Under the pieces are notes generated by a model, which saw only the letters and a program-made list of their open reading frames with translations, was not told the origin of the DNA and did no database searches. Shown here in pieces: positions 7,909 to 18,717 of a stretch of DNA of 64,000 nt. Origin of the DNA: an uncultured Pseudomonadota bacterium (GTDB taxonomy: Bacteria > Myxococcota_A > UBA796 > GCA-2862545); NCBI GenBank assembly GCA_903861005.1, contig CAIOSP010000124.1:39947-103946 (forward strand), in the 5' to 3' direction. Numbering within the stretch: position 1 is the stretch's first letter; each line of letters begins with the position of its first letter. The translations under genes were made by a program, and so were the position numbers.

Positions 7909-9411
7909 ATGCGCCGGCTGCCCCGTCCCCCGTTCGACCAAGCTCGCTCCGTGTCGATCGTCCTCCCCTCCGATCTGGTCGGCCTGGAGGACGACGAGCG
8001 CGCCGTGATCCAGGACCTGCCTGCGCAGCTGGCGTCCGAGGCGTCGGACCTGGCGCGGGAGCTTGGCGCGCCCGTGCGCTTCGTCGACGCGCCGCCCGCG
8101 GACGGCGCGACCTGGCTGATCGGACCCGCCGCGAACAACCCGCACCTGGCGGCCCTCGGGCGGCCGGCGGTCGAGAGGCCCACCCACGACCTGGACCGCG
8201 ACCGGGGCCTGCTGATCACCGACGCGGCCGACGTCGACGGGATCCTGGCATCGTTCAGCGCGCTGCGCTCCCTGTCCCGGCTGGAGCGCGGGCCGCTGGT
8301 GGTCGACCACGCCCACACGGTCGAGGAGGCCGTCGCGCGTGTGCTGGTCGAGGTGCACGACACGTGGCCGTCGTTTGGCCTGCGCGGCGTGGACTGGACC
8401 GCGCTCTCACGACGGCACGTGTGGTCCGTGCTCGGCGCGACCAACCCGGTCGTGGCGATGCAGCGCTGGCTGGCCGAGCTGGGCGACTTCCACACCTGGG
8501 TCCGCCCCGCGCGCACCCACGGCGTGCTCCCGTACGGCGCGTGCGTGGTCGGCGGTGAGGTCGTCCTCACCCACGTCCCCGAGTGGACCGCCGCGTGGTC
8601 GCACGGCGTTCGGCCCGGCTGGCGGCTGGTGGGCGAGCCCGTGCGGGAGACCTGGGCGTCCACGCCCGCGGCCCCGCACGTGAAGCCCTTGCTGGTGGCG
8701 CGGCGCATCCTGTCTGGATCGTTCGGCGACGTCCGCGACCTGGAGGCGCGCGGCCCCGACGCCCGCTGGGCCCGCTGGTCGGAGTCGTGGGAGCCGCCCA
8801 CCGGCGCGCCGGTCGACTGGGAGCGGCTGCCCGAAGGCGTCGGCTACCTGTGGATCGGCGCCTGGGTCCCCGGCCTGGGCGTCGAGGAGGCGATCGACGA
8901 GGCGTTCGAGGCGCTGGCCGACTGCCCAGCCCTGATCGTCGACCTGCGCGGCAACGGCGGCGGTCGCCTGAAGATGGCGCGGGCCTTCCGCGACCGCTTC
9001 CTCACCGAGCCCCGCCACCTGGGCTGGCTGCGGACCTCCCAGCCGGGCGGCGGCCTCGGCGCGCCCGAGGCGATCGACGGCGTACCGAGCGACAAGCCGC
9101 GCTGGACCAAGCCGGTCCGCTTCCTCACCTCACCCCTCACGTACTCGGCGAGCGAGGACGCAATCTTGGGCCTCCAAGGCCTAGAACACGTCCAGGTGTG
9201 GGGCGAGCCCACGGGCGGCGGGAGCGGGCGGCTGCGCAGGCTGAAGCTGCTGCCCGGCTGGCGGCTGACCATCAGCAGCGCGCTCACCCACGAGCGGAGC
9301 GGGCGCTGCATCGAGGGCGCTGGGCTGCTGCCCGACAGGCTGATCGCGCCCGATCGGGGTCATCCGGACGGGTCCGATCCGGTGCTGGACGCGACGCGCG
9401 CGAGCTGGTGA
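7909..9411 (+). CDS. S41-family peptidase-like protein
   Basis: About 500 residues. The C-terminal third has S41 (tail-specific protease / tricorn / IRBP) features: VDLRGNGGG (about 344-352), then TYSASED with the probable nucleophile Ser415, then GEPTGGG. The lysine that pairs with the serine in CtpA-type enzymes is replaced by Gly/Ser here, closer to the tricorn/IRBP branch. The N-terminal 300 residues are unassigned. No signal peptide is visible. The ATG at 7909 has no clear ribosome site and a GTG at 7951 is an alternative. It is divergent from the DNA methyltransferase. Confidence 0.78.
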   Translation: MRRLPRPPFDQARSVSIVLPSDLVGLEDDERAVIQDLPAQLASEASDLARELGAPVRFVDAPPADGATWLIGPAANNPHLAALGRPAVERPTHDLDRDRGLLITDAADVDGILASFSALRSLSRLERGPLVVDHAHTVEEAVARVLVEVHDTWPSFGLRGVDWTALSRRHVWSVLGATNPVVAMQRWLAELGDFHTWVRPARTHGVLPYGACVVGGEVVLTHVPEWTAAWSHGVRPGWRLVGEPVRETWASTPAAPHVKPLLVARRILSGSFGDVRDLEARGPDARWARWSESWEPPTGAPVDWERLPEGVGYLWIGAWVPGLGVEEAIDEAFEALADCPALIVDLRGNGGGRLKMARAFRDRFLTEPRHLGWLRTSQPGGGLGAPEAIDGVPSDKPRWTKPVRFLTSPLTYSASEDAILGLQGLEHVQVWGEPTGGGSGRLRRLKLLPGWRLTISSALTHERSGRCIEGAGLLPDRLIAPDRGHPDGSDPVLDATRASW

Positions 9412-9474
9412 GCAGCTGGCGCGCGGCGGGCGCGGCGGACGCGGCGGGTGCAGCGCGTGCGGCGCTTGTTCCGA

Positions 9475-9493
9475 GCCGACCCTAGCGGTCGGC
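9475..9493 (+). terminator. hairpin after the S41 gene
   Basis: Perfect 7-bp inverted repeat GCCGACC / GGTCGGC with a 5-nt loop, 63 nt beyond the S41 peptidase stop. There is no T-tract, so termination is only inferred. Confidence 0.4.
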
Positions 9494-9622
9494 GAGCCGA
9501 GGCCCACGCCAGGCGCAGCGGGCGCGCGGACCGACGACGCCGGTTCTCTGTACACACCGAGGCCTGGGCCTGCCCGCTGGTACATCCACGCGCATGATCA
9601 AGGTATAAGCGGTGAGGCTGCG

Positions 9623-9649
9623 CGATCGCTCAGATTCGATCTGAGCGAT

Positions 9650-9651
<2 letters not shown>
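9623..9651 (-). terminator. perfect hairpin directly after ffh
   Basis: A 12-bp perfect inverted repeat (GATCGCTCAGAT and its complement, 9624-9635 and 9639-9650) with a 3-nt loop. It abuts the ffh stop codon. It lacks a T-run, but its position and strength make it the probable transcription end of the rpsO-pnp-dut-ffh block. Confidence 0.6.
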
Positions 9652-11257
<1,606 letters not shown>

Positions 11258-11299
11258 CCCGTCCGGTCAGAGGTCCGCGCACGCGCGCGGGGTCAGATT

Positions 11300-11743
11300 C
11301 TAAACACCCGTGGAGCCGAAGCCACCTGTCCCGCGCGTGGTCGCGTCGAGGCTGTCGACCTCGTCCCACGCCACCTGCACGAACGGCGCCACGACCAGCT
11401 GGGCGATGCGGTCGCCGCGGCGGATCACGAAGGGCTCGGCGCCCAGGTTGATCAACGGCACCTTGATCTCGCCACGGTAGTCCGCGTCGATGGTGCCCGG
11501 TGCGTTGAGCACGGTCACGCCGTTCTTCACGGCCAGGCCGGAGCGCGGACGCACCTGGGCCTCGTGCCCGTCCGGCAGCGCGATCGCCAGGCCCGTGGGC
11601 ACCAGCGCGCGCGCACCGGGCGCCAGCACGATCTCCGCCTCGACCGCGGCGCGCAGGTCACAGCCCGCGCTGCCCGTGGTCTCATAGCGGGGGAGCTCGA
11701 GATCCTTGGCGCCGTCGAGGCGCCGGATCGACACGTGTCGCAT
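11300..11743 (-). CDS. dut: deoxyuridine 5-prime-triphosphate nucleotidohydrolase (dUTPase)
   Basis: A 147-residue trimeric dUTPase that hydrolyses dUTP to dUMP, protecting DNA from uracil and feeding thymidylate synthesis. Family motifs are all present: [33 protein letters not shown] and the C-terminal arm [10 protein letters not shown]. The ATG at 11743 is preferred over an upstream in-frame ATG because GGAGGGTT lies just before it. It sits between pnp and ffh on the same strand. Confidence 0.97.
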   Translation of the reverse strand: MRHVSIRRLDGAKDLELPRYETTGSAGCDLRAAVEAEIVLAPGARALVPTGLAIALPDGHEAQVRPRSGLAVKNGVTVLNAPGTIDADYRGEIKVPLINLGAEPFVIRRGDRIAQLVVAPFVQVAWDEVDSLDATTRGTGGFGSTGV

Positions 11744-11813
11744 CAACCCTCCGAAACGAAGCGCGGCCGACGTTCTCACGCCGGCCGCTACACTACACGT
11801 TCGAGGTCGGCGA

Positions 11814-13931
11814 TCAGCTCGCCGTCTCGAGCGCCTCCTTGCGGGACAGGCGGATCTTGCCGGAGCGATCGACGTCGATCACGCGGACCAGCACCTCGTC
11901 GCCCTCATTGAGGACGTCGCGCACGTCGTTGACGCGCTCGTGGGCGAGGTGGCTGATGTGGATCAGGCCGTCGGTGCCGGGGAAGATCTCGACGAAGGCG
12001 CCGAAGTCCGTGATGCGCTTGACCGTGCCCAGGTACAGGGCGCCGATCTCGGCCTCCTGCATGAGCTCGCGGATCATCGCCATGGCCTTGGCCGTGGCGG
12101 CGCTGTCGGACGACGCGATGTCGACCTTGCCCGCGTCATCCACGTTGACCTTGACGCCGCACTGCGCCTGGATCTCGCGGATGACCTTGCCACCCGGGCC
12201 GATGAGCTCGCGGATGCGGTCCGGCTTGATGTGGATGGTGGTGATGCGCGGCGCGTGCGGGGAGAGCTCCTCGCGGGGCGCCGAGATGCACTTGTCCATC
12301 TCGTCGAGGATGTGCAGGCGGCCCTGGCGAGCCTGCTCGAGCGCGGCGGCCATGACCTCGCGGCTGACGCCGGAGATCTTGGTGTCCATCTGGAACGCGG
12401 TGATGCCGTTGCGCGAGCCGGCGACCTTGAAGTCCATGTCGCCCAGCGCGTCCTCGTCACCGAGGATGTCGCTGATGACGGCGAAGCGCTCGCCTTCCTT
12501 GATCAGGCCCATCGCGATGCCCGCGACCGGCGCCTTGAGCGGCACGCCCGCGTCGAGGAGCGAGAGCGTCGCGCCGCAGACGGTGGCCATGGACGACGAG
12601 CCGTTGGACTCGAGGACGTCCGAGGTGCAGCGGAGCACGTAGGGGAACTGGTCCTTGGTGGGGAGCACGGCCTCCAGCGCGCGATGCGCCAGGGCGCCGT
12701 GGCCGATCTCGCGGCGCTTGGGCGCGCGGAGCGGGCGGGCCTCGCCGGTGCAGTACGGCGGGAAGTTGTAGGTCAGCATCCAGGTGCGATCGCGCTTGCC
12801 GTCCGGGTAGTCGAGCATCTGCGCGTCGGTGTCGGTGCCGAGCGTGGCGACGACGAGGGCCTGCGTCTCACCGCGGGTGAACGTGCCCGAGCCGTGCGCG
12901 CGCGGCGCCGTGCCGACCTCGCACCAGATGGCGCGGACGTCGGACGGGCTGCGGCCGTCGAGGCGCTTGTTCGTGTCGAGGACGGCGAAGCGCATGGTCT
13001 TCTTGACCAGCTTCTCCCAGCCTTCCTTCGCGTCTTCGACGATGACGGCGGCCTCGCCCTCAGACTTGCCGGCGATCAGCTCCGCGATCACGGTGTCGCG
13101 GGCGGCCTTGATGGCGACCTTGCGCTCGTGCTTGCCGGCGATGCCCATGGCGGCCTTGAGCGGCTCGCCGCCCTTCTCGAGCACGGCGGCGACGATGGCG
13201 GCGTCCGGCGTGCGACCGGCCGACCACTCCATTCGGGGCTTGCCGGCGGCGCGACCGAGGTCCTCGATCACGGCCACGATCTTCTTGATCTCGACCTGGG
13301 CCAGGTCCAGCGCGTCGAGGAAGTCGGCCTCAGGGGCCTCCTTGCCGCCGCCCTCGACCATGATGATCGACGACGCGGTGCCCGCGACCACCAGGGTGAC
13401 GTCCGCGGCGTTCGCGATGTCCTTGGTGGGGTTGATGTGCCAGGTGGCGCCGACCTTGACCAGACGGACGGCGGCGACGGGCTCGCTCACCGGCGCCGGG
13501 GAGATCCAGGTGGCGGCAGACGCGCCGCACAGCGCCAGGATGTCGGTCTCCGCGTCCTTGTCGTACGAGATGACCGTCGCGATGATCTGGGTCTCGTTGC
13601 GGAAGGTCTTCGGGAAGAGCGGGCGGATCGGGCGATCGATGAGGCGGGAGATGAGCGTCATGCGCTCGTTCGCCATGCCCTCGCGCTTGAGGAAGCCGCC
13701 GGGGATGGTGCCCGAGGCGCCGGCGCGGTCCTGGTAGTCGACCGTGAGCGGCATGAAGTCGAACTTGGTGGGCTCGTGCATGGCGACGCAGGTGACGAGC
13801 ACCTGGCTGTCACCAGACTTCACCATGACGGCGCCGCCGGCCTGCTTGGCGAGCTTGCCGGTCTCGAAGGTGATGGTGCGTCCACCGACTTCAACAGAGC
13901 GGGTGACGAGATTGACGTTGTGCTGGGACAT
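11814..13931 (-). CDS. pnp: polyribonucleotide nucleotidyltransferase (PNPase)
   Basis: A 705-residue phosphorolytic 3-prime to 5-prime exoribonuclease. It has two RNase PH-like domains (about 1-230 and 300-540), a KH domain (about 550-615, with [11 protein letters not shown]) and a C-terminal S1 domain (about 620-695, with [14 protein letters not shown]). This is the standard length and order. It follows rpsO on the same strand, but a 365-nt spacer full of hairpins separates them. In E. coli a comparable rpsO-pnp leader is cut by RNase III and then bound by PNPase as autoregulation; by analogy the same is inferred here. Confidence 0.98.
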   Translation of the reverse strand: MSQHNVNLVTRSVEVGGRTITFETGKLAKQAGGAVMVKSGDSQVLVTCVAMHEPTKFDFMPLTVDYQDRAGASGTIPGGFLKREGMANERMTLISRLIDRPIRPLFPKTFRNETQIIATVISYDKDAETDILALCGASAATWISPAPVSEPVAAVRLVKVGATWHINPTKDIANAADVTLVVAGTASSIIMVEGGGKEAPEADFLDALDLAQVEIKKIVAVIEDLGRAAGKPRMEWSAGRTPDAAIVAAVLEKGGEPLKAAMGIAGKHERKVAIKAARDTVIAELIAGKSEGEAAVIVEDAKEGWEKLVKKTMRFAVLDTNKRLDGRSPSDVRAIWCEVGTAPRAHGSGTFTRGETQALVVATLGTDTDAQMLDYPDGKRDRTWMLTYNFPPYCTGEARPLRAPKRREIGHGALAHRALEAVLPTKDQFPYVLRCTSDVLESNGSSSMATVCGATLSLLDAGVPLKAPVAGIAMGLIKEGERFAVISDILGDEDALGDMDFKVAGSRNGITAFQMDTKISGVSREVMAAALEQARQGRLHILDEMDKCISAPREELSPHAPRITTIHIKPDRIRELIGPGGKVIREIQAQCGVKVNVDDAGKVDIASSDSAATAKAMAMIRELMQEAEIGALYLGTVKRITDFGAFVEIFPGTDGLIHISHLAHERVNDVRDVLNEGDEVLVRVIDVDRSGKIRLSRKEALETAS

Positions 13932-14012
13932 GGAATCCTCGAATAGGCATGAGGGCCCAGATCGTGGGCCTGCCTGATGGATCCCGCCGAGAGCGAAGCA
14001 CCGTCACGAGGT

Positions 14013-14072
14013 CTTCACCGACCTTCGAGGGCGGACTGTCCTAGGACAGTCAGACCTCGAAGACGGGTGAAG
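14013..14072 (-). promoter_or_regulatory. long stem-loop in the pnp leader (RNase III/PNPase-type site)
   Basis: Inverted repeat around a 2-nt loop at 14042-14043. Arms 14023-14041 and 14044-14062 pair over 19 positions with about two mismatches, and a further 7-bp pair CTTCACC/GGTGAAG lies at 14013-14019 and 14066-14072. It lies about 80-140 nt upstream of the pnp start. A double-stranded leader is the hallmark of the RNase III-processed pnp leader in enterobacteria; the function here is inferred by analogy. Confidence 0.6.
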
Positions 14073-14130
14073 GGGCCGCGATCGAGCGGGAATGAACTAC
14101 GGGTTTGGAGAGAGCGCGAACCGCCGGTTG

Positions 14131-14177
14131 CGGTCCGTGGGGCCCCTGACGGCGTGCCGTCAGGTTGGGTGGGACCG
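14131..14177 (-). promoter_or_regulatory. nested hairpin in the rpsO-pnp spacer
   Basis: Perfect 9-bp stem CCTGACGGC/GCCGTCAGG (14145-14153, 14156-14164) with a 2-nt loop, enclosed by an outer CGGTCC/GGACCG pair (14131-14136, 14172-14177). It is part of the structured spacer between rpsO and pnp. Confidence 0.5.
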
Positions 14178-14196
14178 AAGTCCCCGGATGCAAGAC

Positions 14197-14219
14197 CGCC
14201 GTACACGACGTGTACGGCG
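14197..14219 (-). terminator. perfect 10-bp hairpin in the rpsO-pnp spacer
   Basis: CGCCGTACAC / GTGTACGGCG with a GAC loop. It could attenuate transcription from rpsO into pnp or form one arm of the processed leader. There is no T-tract. Confidence 0.45.
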
Positions 14220-14223
14220 AGTC

Positions 14224-14286
14224 ACCAACCAGCCACGAAGTGGACGGTGGGTCCTAACCAACCGGACACGTAGTGGACGGTTGGTC
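14224..14286 (-). repeat. tandem duplicated hairpin after rpsO
   Basis: Two 30-nt units (14224-14253 and 14257-14286) match at 26 of 30 positions. Each unit is itself a small hairpin: ACCAACC pairs with the GGTNGGT end, and the second unit forms a perfect 8-bp stem ACCAACCG/CGGTTGGT. It begins 10 nt beyond the rpsO stop, so it probably forms the 3-prime end structure of the rpsO message. Confidence 0.6.
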
Positions 14287-14296
14287 ATAGGTGATC

Positions 14297-14557
14297 TCAG
14301 CGGCGCAGGCCCAGACGCTGGATGAGCGCACGGTAGCGCTGACCGTGATGCAGCTTCAGATACGCAAGCAGACGGCGGCGCTGGCCGACGAGCTTGAGCA
14401 GGCCGCGGCGGGAGCCGTGGTCCTTCGGGTGCGCCTTGAAGTGCGCGGTCAGCTGGTCAATGCGCGCCGAGATGAGGGCCACCTGGACCTCAGGAGAGCC
14501 GGTGTCTCCCTCGTGCATCGCGTAGTCGGTCACAATCTTCTGCTTGTCGTCGGCCAT
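14297..14557 (-). CDS. rpsO: 30S ribosomal protein S15
   Basis: An 86-residue S15 (the usual length is 88-89). It binds the central domain of 16S rRNA early in small-subunit assembly. Family sequence is clear throughout: [44 protein letters not shown]. The 283-nt region upstream presumably carries its promoter. It precedes pnp as in many bacteria, but truB, normally just upstream, is separated by an inserted plus-strand operon. Confidence 0.98.
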   Translation of the reverse strand: MADDKQKIVTDYAMHEGDTGSPEVQVALISARIDQLTAHFKAHPKDHGSRRGLLKLVGQRRRLLAYLKLHHGQRYRALIQRLGLRR

Positions 14558-14826
14558 GGTCTATCCTTCGGCGTTCGCGCGTCCCCCAGGCGTCGTCGGA
14601 TGGCCTTCCATCGCACGTCCGCGGGAGCGTAGGTTGTTGCCCGGGAGTCCGGACCGCGCCCATGTCACACACAAAAGGGGCTGCGTCAAGCCTGCGGGAG
14701 CCGCCCCCGTCCGGCGGAACGCGGCATCCCAACGACAACGGCCCGACGGCGCGTGGTTTCAAACCGCGTTGTTCACGATTCACCACGGCCTCACGCATGA
14801 GGCTCGCGACCCGCCGCGGATTCACG

Positions 14827-14832
14827 TATAAT
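14827..14832 (+). promoter_or_regulatory. consensus -10 box immediately upstream of the DUF1592 gene
   Basis: A perfect TATAAT in otherwise G+C-rich DNA ends 8 nt before the ATG at 14841. Initiation from it would give an almost leaderless mRNA. No good -35 is seen at the usual spacing, so it may be activator-dependent or coincidental. Confidence 0.4.
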
Positions 14833-14840
14833 CTGAGGCG

Positions 14841-16448
14841 ATGAAACACCTTCCACTCCTCCTCGTCGTGGCGCTGGCTGGTTGCACCCCAGAGTCCGAA
14901 CCCCTAGCGGTGGGTCCGGCTCCTGAGGTCACTGGTGATGCGCCTGTCCTTCGCCGCCTCACCGAGTCCCAGTACGAGCACGCGCTCCAGGACTTGTTTG
15001 GGGACGACGTCTACATCCCTGACGCGCCGGAGCCTGATCTTCGGGCCGCGGGCCTTGGTCGCATCGGCGCAAGCCAGGTGACCATCTCCCCGCGCGGCGT
15101 CGAGCGCTACGAGGCCGCGGCCTACGTGCTCGCCGAGCAGGCGCTGAACGACGTCCACAGGAGCACTTGGATGCCGTGTGAGCCGGAGGGCGTCACCGAC
15201 GACGCCTGCGCCGGGCAGGCCATGGAGCTTCTCGGCCGCCGCGCCTGGCGTCGCCCGTTGGCCGACGACGAGCTCGCCACGCTGGTCGCGCTCGTGAACG
15301 ACGCGTCCACCACGCTGGGCGACTTCGACGAAGGCCTGCAGTTCGGCATCGCCGCGCTGCTCCAGTCCCCGGACTTCCTGATGCGCCCGGAGCTCGGCGA
15401 GCCCGATCCGGACGCCCCCGGCAAGCTCCGCTACACCGGGTTCGAGATGGCCAGCCGCCTCTCGTTCATGCTGTGGGACTCGATCCCCGACGACGCGCTG
15501 CTCGACGCGGCGGCCGCCGGTGACCTGGACAACCTGGACGGCCTGACGACCGAGGTCGACCGCATGATCGCCGACCCTCGGGCCCACCGCGGCCTGCGCG
15601 CCTGGACCGACGATCTGCTCAACCTGGGCACGCTCGCCGACATCCAGAAGGACCCGACCGTGTTCGTGTACCTGCGTGAGGGCCTGTTCGAAGCCGCCCG
15701 CGAGGAGACGCTGGCCGGCCTCGAGGACCTCGTGTTCGCCCGTGACGGGGACCTCCGGGACCTGCTCACCACGCGCCACACCTTCCTCGACCGCAACCTA
15801 GCCACGCTCTACGGCGTCCCAGCCCCGATCCGCGATGGCCTCGGCCCCACCGACCTGCCCGAGGACGGAGCCCGCGCCGGTCTGCTCGGCCAGGCCGCGA
15901 TCCTGGCGCAGTTCGCCCACCCGCGGTCGTCGAGCGCCACCAAGCGCGGCAAGTTCGTCCGCGAGACGCTGCTCTGCCAGACCATGCCTGCCCCGCCGGC
16001 CGGCGTGAACACCGCGATCCCCGAGCCCTCGCCGGACGCCCCCACGCTGCGCGATCGCATCGCCGTGCACCTCGAGACCCCGGTCTGCGCCGCGTGCCAC
16101 AAGCTGATGGATCCGATCGGCTTGGCCCTGGAGCAGTTCGACGGCATCGGCGTGTACCGCACGACCGAGGCCGACACCCAGATCGACGCATCCGGCGACC
16201 TGGACGGCAAGAAGTACGACGGCCTCATCGGCCTCGCGCGGGCCATCCGCGCGCACAACAGCTTCGTCCCCTGCATGGTCAACCAGGTCGCGCGCGCCGC
16301 GACCGGCATCCAGCAGACCGACGAGGACGAGGCGTCCTACGACTGGCTCGCCGAAAAGTTCGCCGAGGAGGACTTCCGCTTGCAGGCCCTGTGGCGCGAT
16401 CTCGCGCTGTCCCCGATGTTCCGTCGCGTTGGTGAGGTGCAGGAATGA
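14841..16448 (+). CDS. DUF1592-type (Planctomycete/myxobacterial PSD family) lipoprotein
   Basis: A 535-residue lipoprotein (signal MKHLPLLLVVALAGC, lipobox LAGC). The domain series is that of DUF1587-DUF1595-DUF1592-DUF1588-DUF1585 proteins: an N-terminal LTESQYEHALQDLFG motif, CAGQAMELLGRRAWRR near 125, the helical DUF1592 core about 200-325, and a C-terminal part containing CAACHKLMDPIGLALEQFD, which has a cytochrome-like CxxCH. Function of the family is unproven; it is almost always paired with DUF1552, as here. Its stop overlaps the DUF1552 start by 4 nt. Confidence 0.92.
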   Translation: MKHLPLLLVVALAGCTPESEPLAVGPAPEVTGDAPVLRRLTESQYEHALQDLFGDDVYIPDAPEPDLRAAGLGRIGASQVTISPRGVERYEAAAYVLAEQALNDVHRSTWMPCEPEGVTDDACAGQAMELLGRRAWRRPLADDELATLVALVNDASTTLGDFDEGLQFGIAALLQSPDFLMRPELGEPDPDAPGKLRYTGFEMASRLSFMLWDSIPDDALLDAAAAGDLDNLDGLTTEVDRMIADPRAHRGLRAWTDDLLNLGTLADIQKDPTVFVYLREGLFEAAREETLAGLEDLVFARDGDLRDLLTTRHTFLDRNLATLYGVPAPIRDGLGPTDLPEDGARAGLLGQAAILAQFAHPRSSSATKRGKFVRETLLCQTMPAPPAGVNTAIPEPSPDAPTLRDRIAVHLETPVCAACHKLMDPIGLALEQFDGIGVYRTTEADTQIDASGDLDGKKYDGLIGLARAIRAHNSFVPCMVNQVARAATGIQQTDEDEASYDWLAEKFAEEDFRLQALWRDLALSPMFRRVGEVQE

Positions 16449-17755
16449 CCATAAACCGTCGGACCGTGCTCAAGGGCCTCTTCGGAGGCGCGGTCGCCAC
16501 CGTCGCCCTGCCGCCGCTGGAAGCCATGATGAACCGCTCGGGCACCGCCTGGGCGGACGGCTCCTCGTTCCCTAAGCGCTTTGCGCTCTGGACCTGGGCG
16601 AACGGCGTCGTCCCTGCGTTCTGGACGCCGTCGGCGCAGGGCGTGGGCAGCGCCTGGGAGCTCTCCCCGCTGCTGCAGCCGCTGGCGCCGGTGAAGTCCA
16701 AGCTCGCGCTGGTCACGGGCCTGGAGATCCGCGCGATCAACAGCATCCCGCACTACTCGGGCTTCGGCTCGCTGCTGACCGGCCTGGGCCAACTCGGCAC
16801 CGAGGGCGATCAGACCTACGCGGGCCCCACGATCGACCAGATCATCGCGGCGCAGATCGGCGGCGACACGCCCTACCGGTCGATCGAGGCCGGCGCCTGG
16901 TTCTCTGAGGGGATGTCGTTCAACGGCCCCCACAGCCCGAACCCGCCCGAGACCAACCCGTTCGCCATGTACCAGCGCCTGTTCGGGCCCACGTTCCGCG
17001 CGCCGGGCGAGGACGCGGTGATCGATCCCAAGCTCGGCCTGCGCCAGAGCGTGCTCGACGTGGTGACCGACCGCGTGACGGCGCTTCAGGCCAAGCTCGG
17101 CTCGGCGGACCGTGCCCGCCTCGACCAGCACCTGTCCGGCATCCGCGACCTGGAGCTGCGCCTCACCCGCCTGCAGGCCGGCCCGCCGGACCTGGCGGCG
17201 TGCTCGCGCCCCGACGAGCCCCTCAGCCTGGACAAGCTCGAGGATCCGTTCCTCAACCACCGCGAGCTGGCCGACATGCTCGTGATGGCGCTCGCGTGTG
17301 ACCAGACCCGCGTGCTCAGCATGGCGTTCATGACGCCCGTGTCGAACTACCTGTTCCCGGGCGCCACGGCGGGCCACCACGAGCTCACCCACAACGAGCC
17401 CGGCGATCAGCCCTCGGTCCAGGCGAACACCATCCGCGCCATGGAGGAGCTGTCCTACTTCCTGTCCAAGCTCGACTCGGTCCAGGAAGGCGACGCCAGC
17501 CTGCTCGACCACAGCTTGGTCATGGCGACCACCGACGTGTCGCTCGGCAAGACCCACAGCCTGGACGACTACCCCATCGTGCTCGCCGGCTCTGCCGATG
17601 GCGCGCTGGTGCAGGACATCCACTACCACTCGACCGGCCGTGAAAACGCGAGCAAGATCATGCTCTCCGCGATCCGCGCGATGGGCGTCGCGGCGCCCTC
17701 GTTCGGCGACGAAGATCGCCTCACCACCGACGGCATCTCGGCGATCGAGGCATGA
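16445..17755 (+). CDS. DUF1552 protein, Tat-exported
   Basis: A 436-residue protein with a twin-arginine signal (NRRTVLKGLFGGA followed by a hydrophobic stretch), so it should be exported folded. The rest matches the DUF1552 family found in Myxococcota and Planctomycetota, which resembles sulfatase-like DUF1501 proteins. Conserved-looking parts include WTWANGVVPAFWTP and the histidine-rich stretch AGHHELTHNE (about 313-322). It is coupled by ATGA overlaps to the DUF1592 lipoprotein before it and another lipoprotein after it; the three probably form one exported complex. Confidence 0.92.
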   Translation: MTINRRTVLKGLFGGAVATVALPPLEAMMNRSGTAWADGSSFPKRFALWTWANGVVPAFWTPSAQGVGSAWELSPLLQPLAPVKSKLALVTGLEIRAINSIPHYSGFGSLLTGLGQLGTEGDQTYAGPTIDQIIAAQIGGDTPYRSIEAGAWFSEGMSFNGPHSPNPPETNPFAMYQRLFGPTFRAPGEDAVIDPKLGLRQSVLDVVTDRVTALQAKLGSADRARLDQHLSGIRDLELRLTRLQAGPPDLAACSRPDEPLSLDKLEDPFLNHRELADMLVMALACDQTRVLSMAFMTPVSNYLFPGATAGHHELTHNEPGDQPSVQANTIRAMEELSYFLSKLDSVQEGDASLLDHSLVMATTDVSLGKTHSLDDYPIVLAGSADGALVQDIHYHSTGRENASKIMLSAIRAMGVAAPSFGDEDRLTTDGISAIEA

Positions 17756-18648
17756 CCATGCGCACGCTGACTCTCCTCGCGCTCGTGGGCGCGACGGCCT
17801 GCAAGCCTCTTCCCGACGACATCGTCACGCCTGAGCCGGAGTCCGGCACCGTCGTCCTCGCCCGCGCGGTCGAATTCGCGGGCGGCGCCGACGGCGTCAG
17901 CGAGGGCTTTGACCTCGACAACGCGGTCACCGCGCGCGGCGACAACACCGGCTGCGGCATCCAGGACTACACGTCCCCCACCGGCGCGCCCGGCATCGAC
18001 AACGCGTTCGCGAGCTTGATGCCGGTGATCACCGCGACCGGCGGCCAGGCGCTCCCGGACCTGGTGCAGAACGCCGTCACCAGCGGCGAGCTGCTCCTGC
18101 TGTTCGCGATGTCCCCCGAGGACGCCGCCGGCTGCATCCCCATCGAGGTCGCCCGCGGCGGCAGCGCCCCGATGATCGGCACGAACGGCCTGATCCTCCC
18201 TGGCCAGACCTTCGAGATCGACCGCGCGCAGCCCTCTGCCAACGTCACCTGCGCTCACAAGCAGGGAGACGGCTCCGTGCTGGGCTCCGGTCTGACCCTG
18301 CGCCTGCCGCTGCACGTGTTCGACGAGACGATCGACCTATCGATGACCAACGGCACCGTGTCGCTGATCGACAACGGCGACGGCACCTTCCACGGCGTCG
18401 TGTCCGGCGGCGTCTCCACCGTCGAGGTCAACGAGAACGTGCAGGGCTTCGACGCCATCCCTTCCGTGCTGGTCGGCGCGATCGGCGCGGCGCTCAACCA
18501 GATCGCGGATCTGGCGCCCGACGCCAGCGGCACCTGCCAGCAGATGTCGACCTCGATCGTGTTCGAGGGTGTGCCCGCGTTCTTGTTCCCGGACGAGGGC
18601 GGCGTCCCCGCGGACACCGACGCGCCGATGGACACGGACGCGGGCTAG
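17752..18648 (+). CDS. hypothetical lipoprotein of the DUF1592/DUF1552 operon
   Basis: A 298-residue lipoprotein (lipobox ATAC, Cys17). The mature part looks beta-rich and ends in an Asp/Thr-rich tail (DTDAPMDTDAG), a composition seen in other lipoproteins of this genome. Two central cysteines (in NTGCGIQD and AAGCIPIE) and two later ones may form disulfides. It overlaps the DUF1552 stop by 4 nt. No family is recognised; a partner of the two upstream exported proteins is inferred from coupling. Confidence 0.75.
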   Translation: MTMRTLTLLALVGATACKPLPDDIVTPEPESGTVVLARAVEFAGGADGVSEGFDLDNAVTARGDNTGCGIQDYTSPTGAPGIDNAFASLMPVITATGGQALPDLVQNAVTSGELLLLFAMSPEDAAGCIPIEVARGGSAPMIGTNGLILPGQTFEIDRAQPSANVTCAHKQGDGSVLGSGLTLRLPLHVFDETIDLSMTNGTVSLIDNGDGTFHGVVSGGVSTVEVNENVQGFDAIPSVLVGAIGAALNQIADLAPDASGTCQQMSTSIVFEGVPAFLFPDEGGVPADTDAPMDTDAG

Positions 18649-18662
18649 CGCTCCGCTCGCCG

Positions 18663-18690
18663 CTGTCGGCCGCCCTACCGCGGCCGTCAG
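18663..18690. terminator. bidirectional hairpin between convergent genes
   Basis: GGCCGC/GCGGCC stem (18668-18673, 18680-18685), extendable outward by CTG/CAG, between the stops of the lipoprotein gene and truB. It is suited to terminate both, although no T-run is present. Confidence 0.5.
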
Positions 18691-18717
18691 TTGTCGGCGT
18701 GGATCGGCGGCTCCAGC

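Noticed and set aside
11706..13946. 746-codon plus-strand frame antisense to pnp
   Set aside because: Frame openness is a by-product of high G+C; composition is His/Arg/Ala shadow and pnp is certain.
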